Positions 1 through 7,404 of a stretch of 34,054 nt of DNA are shown piece after piece (within the stretch, counting starts at the first letter, position 1; each line of letters opens with the position of its first letter). The translations under genes were made by a program, and so were the position numbers. Location: contig CANQNS010000017.1 of NCBI GenBank assembly GCA_947625285.1, positions 1 to 34,054 on the forward strand, read 5' to 3'. The notes under the pieces were generated by a model that was not told the origin of the DNA, ran no database searches, and saw only the letters and a list, made by a program, of their open reading frames with translations. This DNA comes from an uncultured Oscillospiraceae bacterium (GTDB lineage Bacteria; Bacillota; Clostridia; Oscillospirales; Oscillospiraceae).

Positions 1-816
1 CCCAGCCGGGACTGGCTGAACATCGCCAAGTCCGGCGAGGCCCGCTCCAAGATCAAGCAGTGGTTCAAAAAGGAGCGGCGGGAGGAGAACATCGTCCAGG
101 GCCGGGAGATGTTCGAGGCCGAGGCCCGGCGGGTGGGTCTCACCATGGCGGACGTGACGGACCCGGAGATAGTCCCGCTGATCTTAAAGCGCATGGCCGT
201 CATGGACATGGACGACATCTACGCCTCCATCGGCTACGGGGGCATGACCGCCTCCCACGCGGTGGGCCGCATCCGGGACGAGATAGCCCGCCACCGGACC
301 TCCTCCCGCAAGACGGAGCTGGACAAGATGCAGGAGCGGGCCGACCGCCGCCAGCAGAAGGAGCTGAAAGCCGTCCAGGGCGTGCTGGTGGAGGGGCTGG
401 ACAACTGCCTTATCAAATTCTCCCGCTGCTGCACCCCCGTGCCCGGAGACCCCATCGTGGGCTTCATCACACGGGGACTGGGCGTGTCCATCCACCGGCG
501 GGACTGCGTGAATTACCGCCGGGACGACGACAAGGGCCGGTGGATCAGCGTGTCCTGGGCCGACCGCATCACCGACAGCTACGCCGCGGACCTGTACATC
601 ACCTCCGACGAGCGGGGCGGCCTTGTCATGGACATCGCCACCATCCTCAACTCCCTCAACGCCAAGGTCCGCAGCCTCACCGCCAGGGACACCGGCAAGG
701 GACTGTCCACGGTCATCATCACCCTGGAGGTGAAGCAGGCCGCGGAGCTGCAGACCGTCATCAACAAGCTCCAGACCGTACGGGGCGTGCGGGAGATAAA
801 CCGGGGAGGTATTTGA
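1..816 (+). CDS. relA: Rel/SpoT-family (p)ppGpp synthetase/hydrolase, C-terminal part (5' truncated by window)
   Basis: Reading frame 1 is open from the first base, so only the last 271 residues are visible and the catalytic hydrolase and synthetase domains lie outside the window. What is seen: an opening segment (DWLNIAKSGEARSKIKQWF) typical of the region after the TGS domain, a helical stretch, the conserved Cys-rich segment (LIKFSRCCTPVPGDPIVGF, about residues 136-154) and a C-terminal ACT domain that begins around the DRGGLVMDI-like block and runs to the end. In the family this half senses uncharged tRNA on the ribosome and regulates the stringent-response enzyme. The next gene, dtd, starts 1 base after the TGA, and a GGGGAGGT ribosome site lies inside the rel 3' end. 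The rel-dtd order is common in Firmicutes. Family certain; Rel versus a monofunctional paralogue cannot be told from this half. Confidence 0.95.
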   Translation, partial: PSRDWLNIAKSGEARSKIKQWFKKERREENIVQGREMFEAEARRVGLTMADVTDPEIVPLILKRMAVMDMDDIYASIGYGGMTASHAVGRIRDEIARHRTSSRKTELDKMQERADRRQQKELKAVQGVLVEGLDNCLIKFSRCCTPVPGDPIVGFITRGLGVSIHRRDCVNYRRDDDKGRWISVSWADRITDSYAADLYITSDERGGLVMDIATILNSLNAKVRSLTARDTGKGLSTVIITLEVKQAAELQTVINKLQTVRGVREINRGGI

Positions 817-817
817 T

Positions 818-1264
818 ATGCGCGCAGTGGTAACAAGAGTGAAAAACGCCTCCGTGGAGATAGACGGAGCCGTTCACGGCCAGATCGGCCGGGGCTTTCT
901 GGTGCTGCTGGGGGTCCATGTGGACGACGGGCCGAAGGAGGCGGAGAAGATCGCGGACAAGCTCTGCGGCCTGCGGGTATTTGAGGACGCGGCGGGCAAG
1001 ATGAACCTGAACCCCGTCCAGGCGGGGGCCGACAGCCTTCTCATCGTCAGCCAGTTCACCCTCTTTGCCGACTGCCGCAGCCGCCGGCCCGGCTTCACCC
1101 TGGCCGCCAGGCCCGAGCAGGCCATCCCCCTGTACGAGCTGGTCATCGACCTGTGCCGGCAGCGGGGCTTCACCGTCCAGACAGGCGTGTTCGGCGCGGA
1201 TATGCAGGTGTACAGCCAGAACGACGGGCCCGTCACCATACTTCTCGACACAAAGGAGCTGTGA
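818..1264 (+). CDS. dtd: D-aminoacyl-tRNA deacylase
   Basis: Encodes 148 residues, the usual length of DTD. The enzyme hydrolyses D-amino acids (and glycine) mischarged on tRNA, in the cytosol. Both family motifs are present: SQFTLFAD at about residues 77-84 and the C-terminal NDGPVTILLD block with the Gly-Pro that forms the chiral-proofreading cis motif. The N-terminus MRAVVTRVKNASVEIDG is typical. ATG 818 follows a GGGGAGGT ribosome site at 803-810 and sits 1 base after the rel stop, so the two are translationally coupled. The next gene begins 2 bases after its TGA. Confidence 0.97.
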   Translation: MRAVVTRVKNASVEIDGAVHGQIGRGFLVLLGVHVDDGPKEAEKIADKLCGLRVFEDAAGKMNLNPVQAGADSLLIVSQFTLFADCRSRRPGFTLAARPEQAIPLYELVIDLCRQRGFTVQTGVFGADMQVYSQNDGPVTILLDTKEL

Positions 1265-1266
1265 CT

Positions 1267-1869
1267 ATGCTGATCAAGACCCTTACCGTCGGCCAGATCG
1301 AGACGAACTGCTACATCGTCACCGACGAGAACACCCTTCAGTGCGCCGTCATCGACCCCGGCGACGAGTCCAATACCATCCTCAACTATCTGGAGGAGAA
1401 CCATCTAACGGCCAAATACATCTTCCTGACCCACGGCCACTTCGACCACACCATGGCGGTCCGTGCGGTCCAGGAGGAGACCGGGGCCGCCGTGTGCATG
1501 AACAGGCGGGACACCGGCAAGGGGGACTACGCTTTCGACCCGCCCAAGGGCACGATCTTCTACGGGGAGGGCGACGCCTTCACCGTGGGGAGCCTCCGAT
1601 TCCAGGTGATGGAGACCCCGGGCCACACCCCCGGCGGGGTGTGTCTGCTCTGCGAGGACGCCATCTTCTCCGGGGACACCCTGTTCCGGGGCTCCTGCGG
1701 CCGGACCGATCTGCCCGGCGGGGATATGGGCCGGCTGCTGGCAAGCCTGAAGCGGCTTTACGAGCTGCCCGGTGACTACGAGGTCTGGCCGGGCCACATG
1801 GGCCCCACCACCCTGGACCGGGAACGCCGGAGCAACTACTATATGAAATACGCCGTGGGGGTGGATTGA
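1267..1869 (+). CDS. Metallo-beta-lactamase-fold hydrolase (glyoxalase II-like/YcbL type)
   Basis: A 200-residue protein with the full MBL-fold metal set: THGHFDH (His56, His58, Asp60, His61), GHTPGG, SGDTLFRGSCGRTD with the bridging Asp, and a C-terminal PGHMGPTT. This short single-domain form lacks the glutathione-binding C-terminal domain of classic GloB and is usually called hydroxyacylglutathione hydrolase-like; the real substrate (a thioester or related ester) is unknown. The frame is open further upstream inside dtd, but ATG 1267 is chosen because it lies 2 bases after the dtd stop, with GGAG inside the end of dtd (1255-1258), and the protein starts with the normal beta-strand. Third gene of the rel-dtd operon. 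Confidence 0.9.
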   Translation: MLIKTLTVGQIETNCYIVTDENTLQCAVIDPGDESNTILNYLEENHLTAKYIFLTHGHFDHTMAVRAVQEETGAAVCMNRRDTGKGDYAFDPPKGTIFYGEGDAFTVGSLRFQVMETPGHTPGGVCLLCEDAIFSGDTLFRGSCGRTDLPGGDMGRLLASLKRLYELPGDYEVWPGHMGPTTLDRERRSNYYMKYAVGVD

Positions 1870-1870
1870 C

Positions 1871-2269
1871 ATGACGCTGCGACCGGGCCAGACGGCCAGC
1901 TTTTCCAAGACTGTCTCCGAGTGGGACATCTATTCCATAGCCGGAGCCACCGGGGACATGAACCCCCTGCATGTGAACGCCCAGCAGGCCGCCCAGAGCC
2001 GCTTCGGCGAGCGCATCGCTCACTCCATTCTGCCCGCCGGGCTCATCTCCACGGTGCTGGGCATGTACCTGCCGGGGCCGGGGACGATCTATCTGCATCA
2101 GTCCCTGGACTTCACCGCCCCCGTGAAGATCGGGGACACCGTCACCGCCACCGTCACGGTGCTGGACGTGATCGACCCGGACAAGGGCGTCTACCGGCTG
2201 GAGACCGTCTGTGCCAACCAGCGGGGCGAGACCGTGGCCGACGGCGAGGCCGTAGTCATGTACAAATGA
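1871..2269 (+). CDS. MaoC-like (R)-specific enoyl-CoA hydratase-type protein
   Basis: A 132-residue single hot-dog domain. The hydratase-2 motif is clear: GDMNPLHVN with Asp29, Asn31 and His34, followed by the conserved FGERIAHSILPAGLIS helix. Asp and His are the catalytic pair in PhaJ/MaoC hydratases, which add water to trans-2-enoyl-CoA to give (R)-3-hydroxyacyl-CoA. It starts 1 base after the MBL gene, with GGGGGTGG at 1856-1863 as ribosome site, and is the last gene before a strong terminator. A physiological acyl-CoA substrate cannot be assigned; there are no other acyl-CoA genes nearby. Cytosolic. Confidence 0.9.
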   Translation: MTLRPGQTASFSKTVSEWDIYSIAGATGDMNPLHVNAQQAAQSRFGERIAHSILPAGLISTVLGMYLPGPGTIYLHQSLDFTAPVKIGDTVTATVTVLDVIDPDKGVYRLETVCANQRGETVADGEAVVMYK

Positions 2270-2282
2270 CGTCAGACGATGG

Positions 2283-2323
2283 GCGGGCCCGCTGCGAAAA
2301 AGCAGCGGGCCCGCGCCTTTTTT
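2283..2323 (+). terminator. Rho-independent terminator of the rel-dtd-MBL-maoC operon
   Basis: A perfect 13-base-pair stem (GCGGGCCCGCTGC, 2283-2295, pairing with 2302-2314) with an A-rich 6-base loop is followed by six T (2318-2323). The T run is also the 3' end of the opposing gene (its stop codon is at 2322-2324), so two convergent genes share this junction. Confidence 0.95.
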
Positions 2324-2738
2324 ATGCTTTTTTGAACCGCACCGCGCCCACCGCGTGGGCCAGAGCCGTCAGATTCTCCGCCGTCTCGGTCCGGACGATC
2401 AGCTCCTGCCAGCCGTCCTCCCCCGCCGGGCCCAGCGCGAAGTCGCACCACACCGCGTCCGGCCCCCGGCCAAACACCAGCGTGTCCTCCCCGCCCCGCT
2501 CCCGGAAGGCCGCCAGACACGCCGCCGCGTCCCCGCTGACCGCCTCCCGGCCCGGGCCGATGAAGCCCTCCGCCTTGGCAAGCGCCGTCAGCGCGTCCTC
2601 CACCGTCCGGCCCGGCTCCGCCGCCTGGGCCCGATACCGCCGGCGGACCGGCCCCTCCGGCCCCCAGGGCACACGGGGAAAATGCTTCCGCCGCAGAGCC
2701 TCCAGATCCTCCTGGGCAAATATCCGTTCAGTTGACAT
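2322..2738 (-). CDS. Hypothetical protein, 138 residues
   Basis: Not recognised. The start is set at the second in-frame Met (MSTERIFAQEDLEALRRKHF) because a good GGAGGAAG ribosome site lies 8 bases upstream of it; the longer version beginning at 2789 has no such site. The product is soluble, without signal peptide or membrane segment, and contains an N-terminal helical region with charged residues and a C-terminal half with alternating beta-type stretches (DTLVFGRGPDAVWCDFALG, then a Trp-Gln-Glu-Leu strand). It converges on the rel operon terminator and is divergent from the pyruvate-kinase-like gene. Codon use and GC match the neighbours, supporting a real gene. Confidence 0.7.
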   Translation of the reverse strand: MSTERIFAQEDLEALRRKHFPRVPWGPEGPVRRRYRAQAAEPGRTVEDALTALAKAEGFIGPGREAVSGDAAACLAAFRERGGEDTLVFGRGPDAVWCDFALGPAGEDGWQELIVRTETAENLTALAHAVGAVRFKKA

Positions 2739-2929
2739 AATACTTCTTCCTCCGACAGACCGGGGCCCGCATACCCATCCAAAAGGCATGGGCTATCCGG
2801 CGAATACCGACGCGCATAGTGTGAAAAGCCCGGTATACCGCCTCTTTTCGGCCGCATAAATACCGCATAGCGCGTGGATATGCCGTTATTTTACTATGTC
2901 CGCGCCCGGCCGTCAATCGCCGGCAGCCC

Positions 2930-2958
2930 TTGCGTCCCGGTCCGGGATGTGATACCCT
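2930..2958 (+). promoter_or_regulatory. Sigma-A-type promoter for the pyruvate-kinase-like gene
   Basis: TTGCGT (2930-2935), 17 bases, TACCCT (2953-2958), then a GGAGGG ribosome site and ATG 2983. The same TTGC..-17-TA...T layout recurs at several other genes in the window, which supports it. Confidence 0.6.
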
Positions 2959-2982
2959 GTCGGGAGAACGGAGGGATCTGCC

Positions 2983-3978
2983 ATGGAGATATACGGCACG
3001 CTGGGCCCGGCCTGCGACGACGCGGGGACTTTGGAGGCCATGTTCCGCGCCGGCATGACCGGGGTGCGGCTGAACCTGTCCCACGCGGCGCTGGACCAGG
3101 CGGCGGACCAGATCGAAAGGCTGCGCCGGGCAGCGGACCGATGCGGGATAAAGGCCGGGCTGTTGATCGATATGCAGGGGCCGGAGCTGCGGGTAGGCAA
3201 GCTCCCGGCCCCCCTGGAGCTGCCCACGGGCGGGACGGTCATGCTGGGTCCCGGCGGCATCCCCGTGCCGGAGCCGGTCCTATACCATATGCTGCCCGGC
3301 CAGGAGGTGCTGCTGGACGACGGGAAGCTGCTGCTGCGGGTGACGGCCCGGCGGACCGACGGCGGCGCGCTGGCGGAGGTGGTCCGGGGCGGGACGCTCC
3401 AAAGCCACAAGAGCATCGCCCTGCCGGGAGCAGGCATCCGGCCTCCCGCCATGACGGAGGCGGACCGGGCCAACATCCGCTCCGCCAGGGCATACGGCGT
3501 CACCGGCGTGATGCAGCCCTTCGTTCGGAGCCGGGAGGACCTGGAGGCGGTCCGGGCCGCCTTGGACGAGGCCGGCGGGCAGGACATCCGGCTGTTGGCG
3601 AAAATAGAGGACCTGGCCGGGGCGGAAAGGCTGCCGGAGCTGCTGACCGCCGCGGACGAGATCGTCATCGCCCGGGGAGACCTGGGCAACGCCCTGCCGC
3701 TGTGGGAGCTGCCGGCCCTGCAAAAGCGCATCGCCGCCCGGTGCCGGGCGGCAAATGAGCCCTTCATGGTGGTGACGCAGATGCTGGCCTCCATGGAGGC
3801 CAGCCCCGTGCCCACCCGGGCGGAGGTCAGCGACGTGTTCAACGCCGTGCTGGACGGGGCCTCGTCGGTGATGGTAACCGGGGAGACCGCCGTGGGCCGG
3901 TACCCCGTGGAGGTCATACGGTATCTTGCCAACACCGCCAAAGAAGCGGAGAAGTTTTTGGCGGTCCACCCAAAATAG
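2983..3978 (+). CDS. Pyruvate-kinase-like protein lacking the C-terminal domain
   Basis: The 331-residue product has the whole pyruvate kinase catalytic barrel: VRLNLSH (Arg29, Asn31, Ser33), DMQGPELR (Asp63), a shortened B domain, PPAMTEAD, KIED (catalytic Lys207, Mg ligand Glu209), ARGDLG (Mg ligand Asp233), VTQMLASM (Thr265) and PTRAEVSDVFNAVLDG. Ordinary bacterial enzymes are about 470-590 residues; here the protein ends just after the GETAVGRYPVEVI helix, so the allosteric C domain is absent. The Thr next to the K+-binding Asp (DTKGPE in the family) is Met64. ATG 2983 has GGAGGG upstream. The gene stands alone, and its TAG stop (3976-3978) lies inside the first bases of a dispersed repeat. 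Enzymatic activity as pyruvate kinase is plausible but unproven; it may act on a related enolate. Confidence 0.85.
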   Translation: MEIYGTLGPACDDAGTLEAMFRAGMTGVRLNLSHAALDQAADQIERLRRAADRCGIKAGLLIDMQGPELRVGKLPAPLELPTGGTVMLGPGGIPVPEPVLYHMLPGQEVLLDDGKLLLRVTARRTDGGALAEVVRGGTLQSHKSIALPGAGIRPPAMTEADRANIRSARAYGVTGVMQPFVRSREDLEAVRAALDEAGGQDIRLLAKIEDLAGAERLPELLTAADEIVIARGDLGNALPLWELPALQKRIAARCRAANEPFMVVTQMLASMEASPVPTRAEVSDVFNAVLDGASSVMVTGETAVGRYPVEVIRYLANTAKEAEKFLAVHPK

Positions 3979-4333
3979 AGCGTCTAACGGGGTGTCGGAG
4001 CCAGTCCGAAAGTATCTCTCGCCCGCACAGTTCCGCTTCGCTTCTCATCATGCGGGTCGAGAGACACTTCCGGTCCTGGCTTTCAAACCATTACTGCCAA
4101 GACCGCGCCCTCAGGGGAGCGGCGCACCAAAGGGCCGAAGACCAGAACCGGCAGCGTTTCCGCCACGCGATTTCGGGCGCGAAGCGAGCCGCGAGCGGGC
4201 CTAAGGGGTCCCCAAAAGGCACGCCTGCCTTTTGGGGAGAGGAGGAGCCGCGAGCCATTTGAGCTTTGCCGCTATGCGGCAAAGAGAGACCTGGCTTGCG
4301 GGCGACGACGAGTCGGGCTGGTCCCGATACCCA
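3974..4333 (+). repeat. Mosaic intergenic repeat, unit A (about 360 bp)
   Basis: Opens with AATAGAGCG (3974-3982), which supplies the stop codon of the upstream gene, then TCTAACGGGGTGTCGGAGCC. A segment of about 200 bases from here to 4197 recurs nearly unchanged at 24004-24226. Inside it, AGTATCTCTCG-CCCGCA and TGCGGGTCGAGAGACACT can fold into a long hairpin. Next come a 107-base module (4205-4311, entered separately) and GTCGGGCTGGTCCCGATACC (4312-4331), an imperfect inverted copy of the GGTGTCGGAGCCAGTCCG near the start, giving terminal inverted repeats of about 18-20 bases. AATAGAGCG then begins again at 4334. Together with unit B it fills the gap between convergent genes; the short reading frames across it look spurious. 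Confidence 0.85.
4205..4311 (-). repeat. 107-base repeat module, inverted relative to the copy at 24307-24413
   Basis: The reverse complement of 24307-24413 matches this segment with about 4 differences in 107 bases. It holds two hairpins: CCCCAAAAGGCA/TGCCTTTTGGGG with a 4-base loop, and TTTGCCGC/GCGGCAAA around a 3-4 base loop. The two copies are about 20 kb apart in opposite orientation, while the flanking repeat modules keep the same orientation at both loci. Confidence 0.85.
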
Positions 4334-4475
4334 AATAGAGCGTTCTAACTGGGTGTCGGAGCCAGTCCGAAAGTATCTCTCGCCCGCACAGTTCCGCTTC
4401 GCTTCTCATCATGCGGGTCGAGAGACACTTCCGGTCCTGGCTCTCAAACCGTTGGTGCCAAAGCCGCGCCCCTTG
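4334..4475 (+). repeat. Mosaic intergenic repeat, partial unit B
   Basis: Begins again with AATAGAGCG and repeats the first about 130 bases of unit A with few changes, including the full hairpin arm pair. It loses similarity after GCCAAAGCCGCGCCCC, about 12 bases before the stop codon of the opposing FAD/Rieske gene at 4488. Confidence 0.85.
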
Positions 4476-4487
4476 AGCGCGGCCTGC

Positions 4488-5924
4488 CTATGGCCGGATA
4501 TCCTTTTGGGCCGGGCCGGAAAGGAGCGCGCCGGTGTGGTCGAAGCGGGAGCCATGGCAGGGGCAGTCCCAGGTCCTTTCGTCCGCGTTCCAGGTGAGCT
4601 GACACCCCAAGTGGGGGCATCGGACGCCCACCACATGGTCCTGGCCCTCCTTGTCCCGGTAAAGGCCCGCCTTTTGGCCGTTCAGCTCCACCACCCCGCC
4701 CCAGCCCGGCGGCATCTCCCCGGCGGGGTCCTTCGCCGCGCCGAAATAGCTCCGCACCAGGCTCCGGGCCGTGACGGACATATCCTGCGCCAAGGTCCCA
4801 AGACTGGCTCGCAGCCGGAACCGATGGGGCGAGAACACCGCCGCGCAGTCGTTGGCCCGGCCCAGGATGGCGTCGGCCAGGATGTGAGCCGCGGCCATGG
4901 AGGTGGTCATGCCCCACTTCTGAAAGCCGGTAGCCACATACCAGTCAGGCCGGGAGGCGGCGAACTGTCCGATGAAGGGCACCCCGTCCTGAGGGACGCA
5001 GTCCTGGGCGGACCAGGCGGCCGTCTCCCGGCTGTCCGGCCAATACCGGCGCGCAGCCCGGCGCAGACGGTCGTACCGGCCCCCGGCGGCGTTGTCCCCG
5101 GTCCGATGCTCCCCGCCCCCCAGCAGCAGCGCGTCCCCCGCCATGCGGAAGCTGAGAGCGTCCGGGTCTATGCCGTAGTACATCCCCTCCAGCCGCCGGG
5201 TATGCTCCAGAGCCAGCACATAGCTGCGGGCCTGGTGCATCCGGGCAAAGTACAGCCCGGGGAAGTTCACAAAGGGGAAGTGGCAGGCAAAGATCACCTT
5301 TCCCGCCGACACCCGGCCCCGGTCCGTTATCAGCGTGTTCCCCTCCACCCGCAAAACGGGCGTGCGCTCATACACGGTCAGCCCCCGCGCCACGCCCCGC
5401 AGAAATTTCAGCGGGTGGAACTGCGCCTGCTTTTCAAACCGCAGGGCCTCCGCCACGGGAAAGGGCAGGTCCGTCGCCGTGGTGAGCCGGGCGGGCAGCC
5501 CCAGCTGCACCGCCGCGGACCACTCCCGCTGTAACGCGGTGGGGCTTTGGGTGGTGTACAGATACGCCGGCTGCTCCTGCAGATCGCAGTCGATGCCCTC
5601 TGTCTCCACAAGGGCCTTGTACTGCTCCACGGCCCGCTGATTGGCCCTGGCGTACTGGCCCGCCAGGGCCGGGCCTAGCTGGGTGATGAGCCGGTCGTAA
5701 ATAAGGCCGTGCTGGCTGGTGATCTTGGCGGTGGTGCCGCCGGTCTGGCCGGAACCCAGCCGGTCCGCCTCCAGCACCACCGTCCGCAGGCCCTCCCTTT
5801 GCAGCAGATAGGCCGTCAGGCACCCGGCAAACCCCCCGCCGATCACCGCCGCGTCCGCCCGCAGGTCCCCGCTCAGACTGCCCCGGGGCGGGAGCTCGAC
5901 TTCTTCCCACCATATCGAACGCAT
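4488..5924 (-). CDS. FAD-dependent oxidoreductase with C-terminal Rieske [2Fe-2S] domain (YhfW-like)
   Basis: 478 residues. The N-terminal DAO-type FAD domain shows the dinucleotide motif VIGGGFAGCLTAYL (Gly29-Gly34) and the following LEADRLGSGQTGGTTAKITSQH block; GFQKWGMTTS near residue 365 is typical for the family. The C-terminus carries a Rieske cluster site: Cys436-Pro-His438 and Cys454-Pro-Cys-His457, with the extra Cys441/Cys456 pair. Substrate is unknown; related proteins are annotated as glycine/D-amino-acid oxidase-like. The start at 5924 (MRSIWWEEVE) is chosen because GGGAGGG lies 6 bases before it, whereas the ATG at 5930 directly abuts that site. The C-terminus (AQKDIRP) is short compared with what I recall of relatives and ends beside repeat unit B, so a few residues may have been lost. 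Divergent from the aldolase gene. Confidence 0.9.
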   Translation of the reverse strand: MRSIWWEEVELPPRGSLSGDLRADAAVIGGGFAGCLTAYLLQREGLRTVVLEADRLGSGQTGGTTAKITSQHGLIYDRLITQLGPALAGQYARANQRAVEQYKALVETEGIDCDLQEQPAYLYTTQSPTALQREWSAAVQLGLPARLTTATDLPFPVAEALRFEKQAQFHPLKFLRGVARGLTVYERTPVLRVEGNTLITDRGRVSAGKVIFACHFPFVNFPGLYFARMHQARSYVLALEHTRRLEGMYYGIDPDALSFRMAGDALLLGGGEHRTGDNAAGGRYDRLRRAARRYWPDSRETAAWSAQDCVPQDGVPFIGQFAASRPDWYVATGFQKWGMTTSMAAAHILADAILGRANDCAAVFSPHRFRLRASLGTLAQDMSVTARSLVRSYFGAAKDPAGEMPPGWGGVVELNGQKAGLYRDKEGQDHVVGVRCPHLGCQLTWNADERTWDCPCHGSRFDHTGALLSGPAQKDIRP

Positions 5925-5978
5925 AGCCATCCCTCCCGCCCATATCCTAAACACCGGGGGGAAAAAATAAACGGCCCC

Positions 5979-6007
5979 TTTGCATCGGCGCCGTTTCATG
6001 CTATACT
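5979..6007 (+). promoter_or_regulatory. Promoter for the threonine-aldolase-family gene
   Basis: TTTGCA (5979-5984), 17 bases, TATACT (6002-6007); ATG 6040 lies about 26 bases after the expected start of transcription. Confidence 0.65.
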
Positions 6008-6039
6008 TTTCCCATTCTTACCATATGCGAGGACACGCC

Positions 6040-7068
6040 ATGATCCGTTTCAACAACGACTACTCCCAGAGCGCGCACCCGGCCGTGCTGCGGGCCCTGG
6101 CCCTCACCGCCGGCGAGAGCTTCCCCGGCTACGGGCTGGACCCCTGGTGCCAGAAGGCCGCCGGGCTGATACGGACCCGTCTGGACCGGCCCGACGCCCA
6201 GGTCCACTTCGTGGTGGGCGGCACCCAGGCCAACTACATCGCCGTGGCCGCCTGCCTGCGGCCCTATCAGTCCGTGATCTGCGCCGACAGCGGCCACATC
6301 CACGTCCACGAGACCGGCGCGGTGGAGCACGGGGGCCACAAGATCCAGGCCCTCCCCGCCGAAAACGGCAAGCTGGCCGCCGGGCAGATCGCCGCCGTGG
6401 CGGAGGAATACCGGGCGAGCCCCATCCCGGAGCATATCACCGAGCCCAAACTGGCGTACATCTCCTTCCCCACCGAGTACGGCACGGTCTACACGAAAGC
6501 GGAGCTGGCCGCCATCCGGGCGGTGTGCGACGAGTACGGCCTGTACCTGTTCGTGGACGGGGCACGGATGGGCTACGGCCTGGCCGCCTCGGACGTAACG
6601 CTGGCGGATATGGCCCGGTACGCGGACATCTTCACCATCGGCGGCACCAAATGCGGGACCCTGTTCGGGGAGGCGGTCATCATCGCCAACACCGCGCTCC
6701 AGCCCCACTTCCGCAGCTTCATCAAGCAGAACGGGGCCATGCTTGCCAAGGGGTGGCTGCTGGGCGTGCAGTTCGCCGCGCTGTTTGAAACGGGCCTCTA
6801 TTTCGACATCTGCCGCCAGGCGGTGGAGCAGGCCATGGTCCTCCGCGCCGCCTTCGCCGCCAGGGGCGTCCCCGCCTTCATCGACAGCCCCACCAACCAG
6901 CAGTTCGTGGTGCTGACCCGCGCCCAGGCGGATAAGCTGGCGGAAAAGTACGTCTACGAGCCGGAGCAGACTTTGGCCGACGGCCGCCTGTGCGCCCGCT
7001 TTTGCACCGCCTGGTACACGGACCCGGTAGACGTGGCCGCGCTGGCAGAGGATATCCAAAGTCTCTGA
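6040..7068 (+). CDS. ltaE: Low-specificity threonine aldolase family PLP enzyme
   Basis: 342 residues, the normal size. A beta-eliminating-lyase/aldolase-type PLP enzyme of fold type I: FVVGGTQANYIAV (cofactor phosphate region, about residues 57-69), HIHVHETGAVE (His stacking on PLP), FVDGARMGYG (Asp173, Arg176) and TIGGTKCGTLFGE with the Schiff-base Lys204. Family members cleave L-threonine or L-allo-threonine to glycine and acetaldehyde; some close relatives act on other beta-hydroxy amino acids. ATG 6040 follows CGAGGA at 6028-6033; earlier in-frame Met codons would overlap the promoter. Transcribed alone, divergent from the FAD/Rieske gene. The TGA is about 10 bases upstream of the next promoter. 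Confidence 0.9.
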   Translation: MIRFNNDYSQSAHPAVLRALALTAGESFPGYGLDPWCQKAAGLIRTRLDRPDAQVHFVVGGTQANYIAVAACLRPYQSVICADSGHIHVHETGAVEHGGHKIQALPAENGKLAAGQIAAVAEEYRASPIPEHITEPKLAYISFPTEYGTVYTKAELAAIRAVCDEYGLYLFVDGARMGYGLAASDVTLADMARYADIFTIGGTKCGTLFGEAVIIANTALQPHFRSFIKQNGAMLAKGWLLGVQFAALFETGLYFDICRQAVEQAMVLRAAFAARGVPAFIDSPTNQQFVVLTRAQADKLAEKYVYEPEQTLADGRLCARFCTAWYTDPVDVAALAEDIQSL

Positions 7069-7077
7069 TATTGGGTA

Positions 7078-7106
7078 TTGCACAGCGCACGTTAAAGTGC
7101 TATAGT
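7078..7106 (+). promoter_or_regulatory. Promoter of the FMN riboswitch-ribU unit
   Basis: TTGCAC (7078-7083), 17 bases, TATAGT (7101-7106), placed about 30 bases before the riboswitch. Confidence 0.75.
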
Positions 7107-7135
7107 ATGTATCGACAACTGAAAAGGCAGCGATG

Positions 7136-7287
7136 TCTTCAGGGCAGGGTGAAATCCCCGACCGGCGGTACAGTCCGCGAACGCGCAGCGCAGCGGGCGG
7201 CCGGCCTTTTGGCCGACGCCAACGCGCACAGCGCGCCGACCCGGTGGAACTCCGGGACCGACAGTTTACAGTCTGGATGGAAGAAGA
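7136..7287 (+). ncRNA. FMN riboswitch (RFN element)
   Basis: All conserved RFN blocks are present in order: TCTTCAGGGCAGGGTGAAAT, CCCGACCGGCGGTACAGTCC, a GC-rich variable arm (about 7178-7237) containing the GGCCGGCCTTTTGGCCG hairpin, GACCCGGTGGAACTCCGGGA, CCGACAGTTTACAGTCTGG, and the closing ATGGAAGAAGA that pairs with TCTTC at the start (helix P1). It binds FMN and, in this family, lowers expression of riboflavin biosynthesis or uptake genes. It precedes a RibU-type transporter, as expected. Confidence 0.97.
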
Positions 7288-7338
7288 TGTGTTGAGCGGC
7301 GCAGTTTGCGCGGGGTCTTTCCCGCCATGACGCGGCCC

Positions 7339-7384
7339 GATATTGACACCTGGAAGGCACGATAGCTTTCGAGGTGTCAATATC
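7339..7384 (+). promoter_or_regulatory. 13-base-pair leader hairpin between the FMN aptamer and the ribU ribosome site
   Basis: GATATTGACACCT (7339-7351) pairs perfectly with AGGTGTCAATATC (7372-7384). No T run follows; instead AAGGAGG begins 2-3 bases later. It is therefore not a standard terminator and more likely belongs to a translational expression platform or protects the leader. How it couples to the aptamer is not obvious from the sequence. Confidence 0.6.
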
Positions 7385-7404
7385 ATAAAGGAGGTATTTC
7401 CCCT

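Noticed and set aside
4026-4300. Small reading frames across the repeats (for example the one containing SPAQFRFASHHAGRETLP)
   Set aside because: They follow the repeat sequence and its hairpins, occur in both strands and several frames, lack ribosome sites, and break where repeat modules are exchanged.
3974-4475. CRISPR array
   Set aside because: The repeats are long, modular and only two per locus, with no regular short repeat-spacer pattern and no cas genes.
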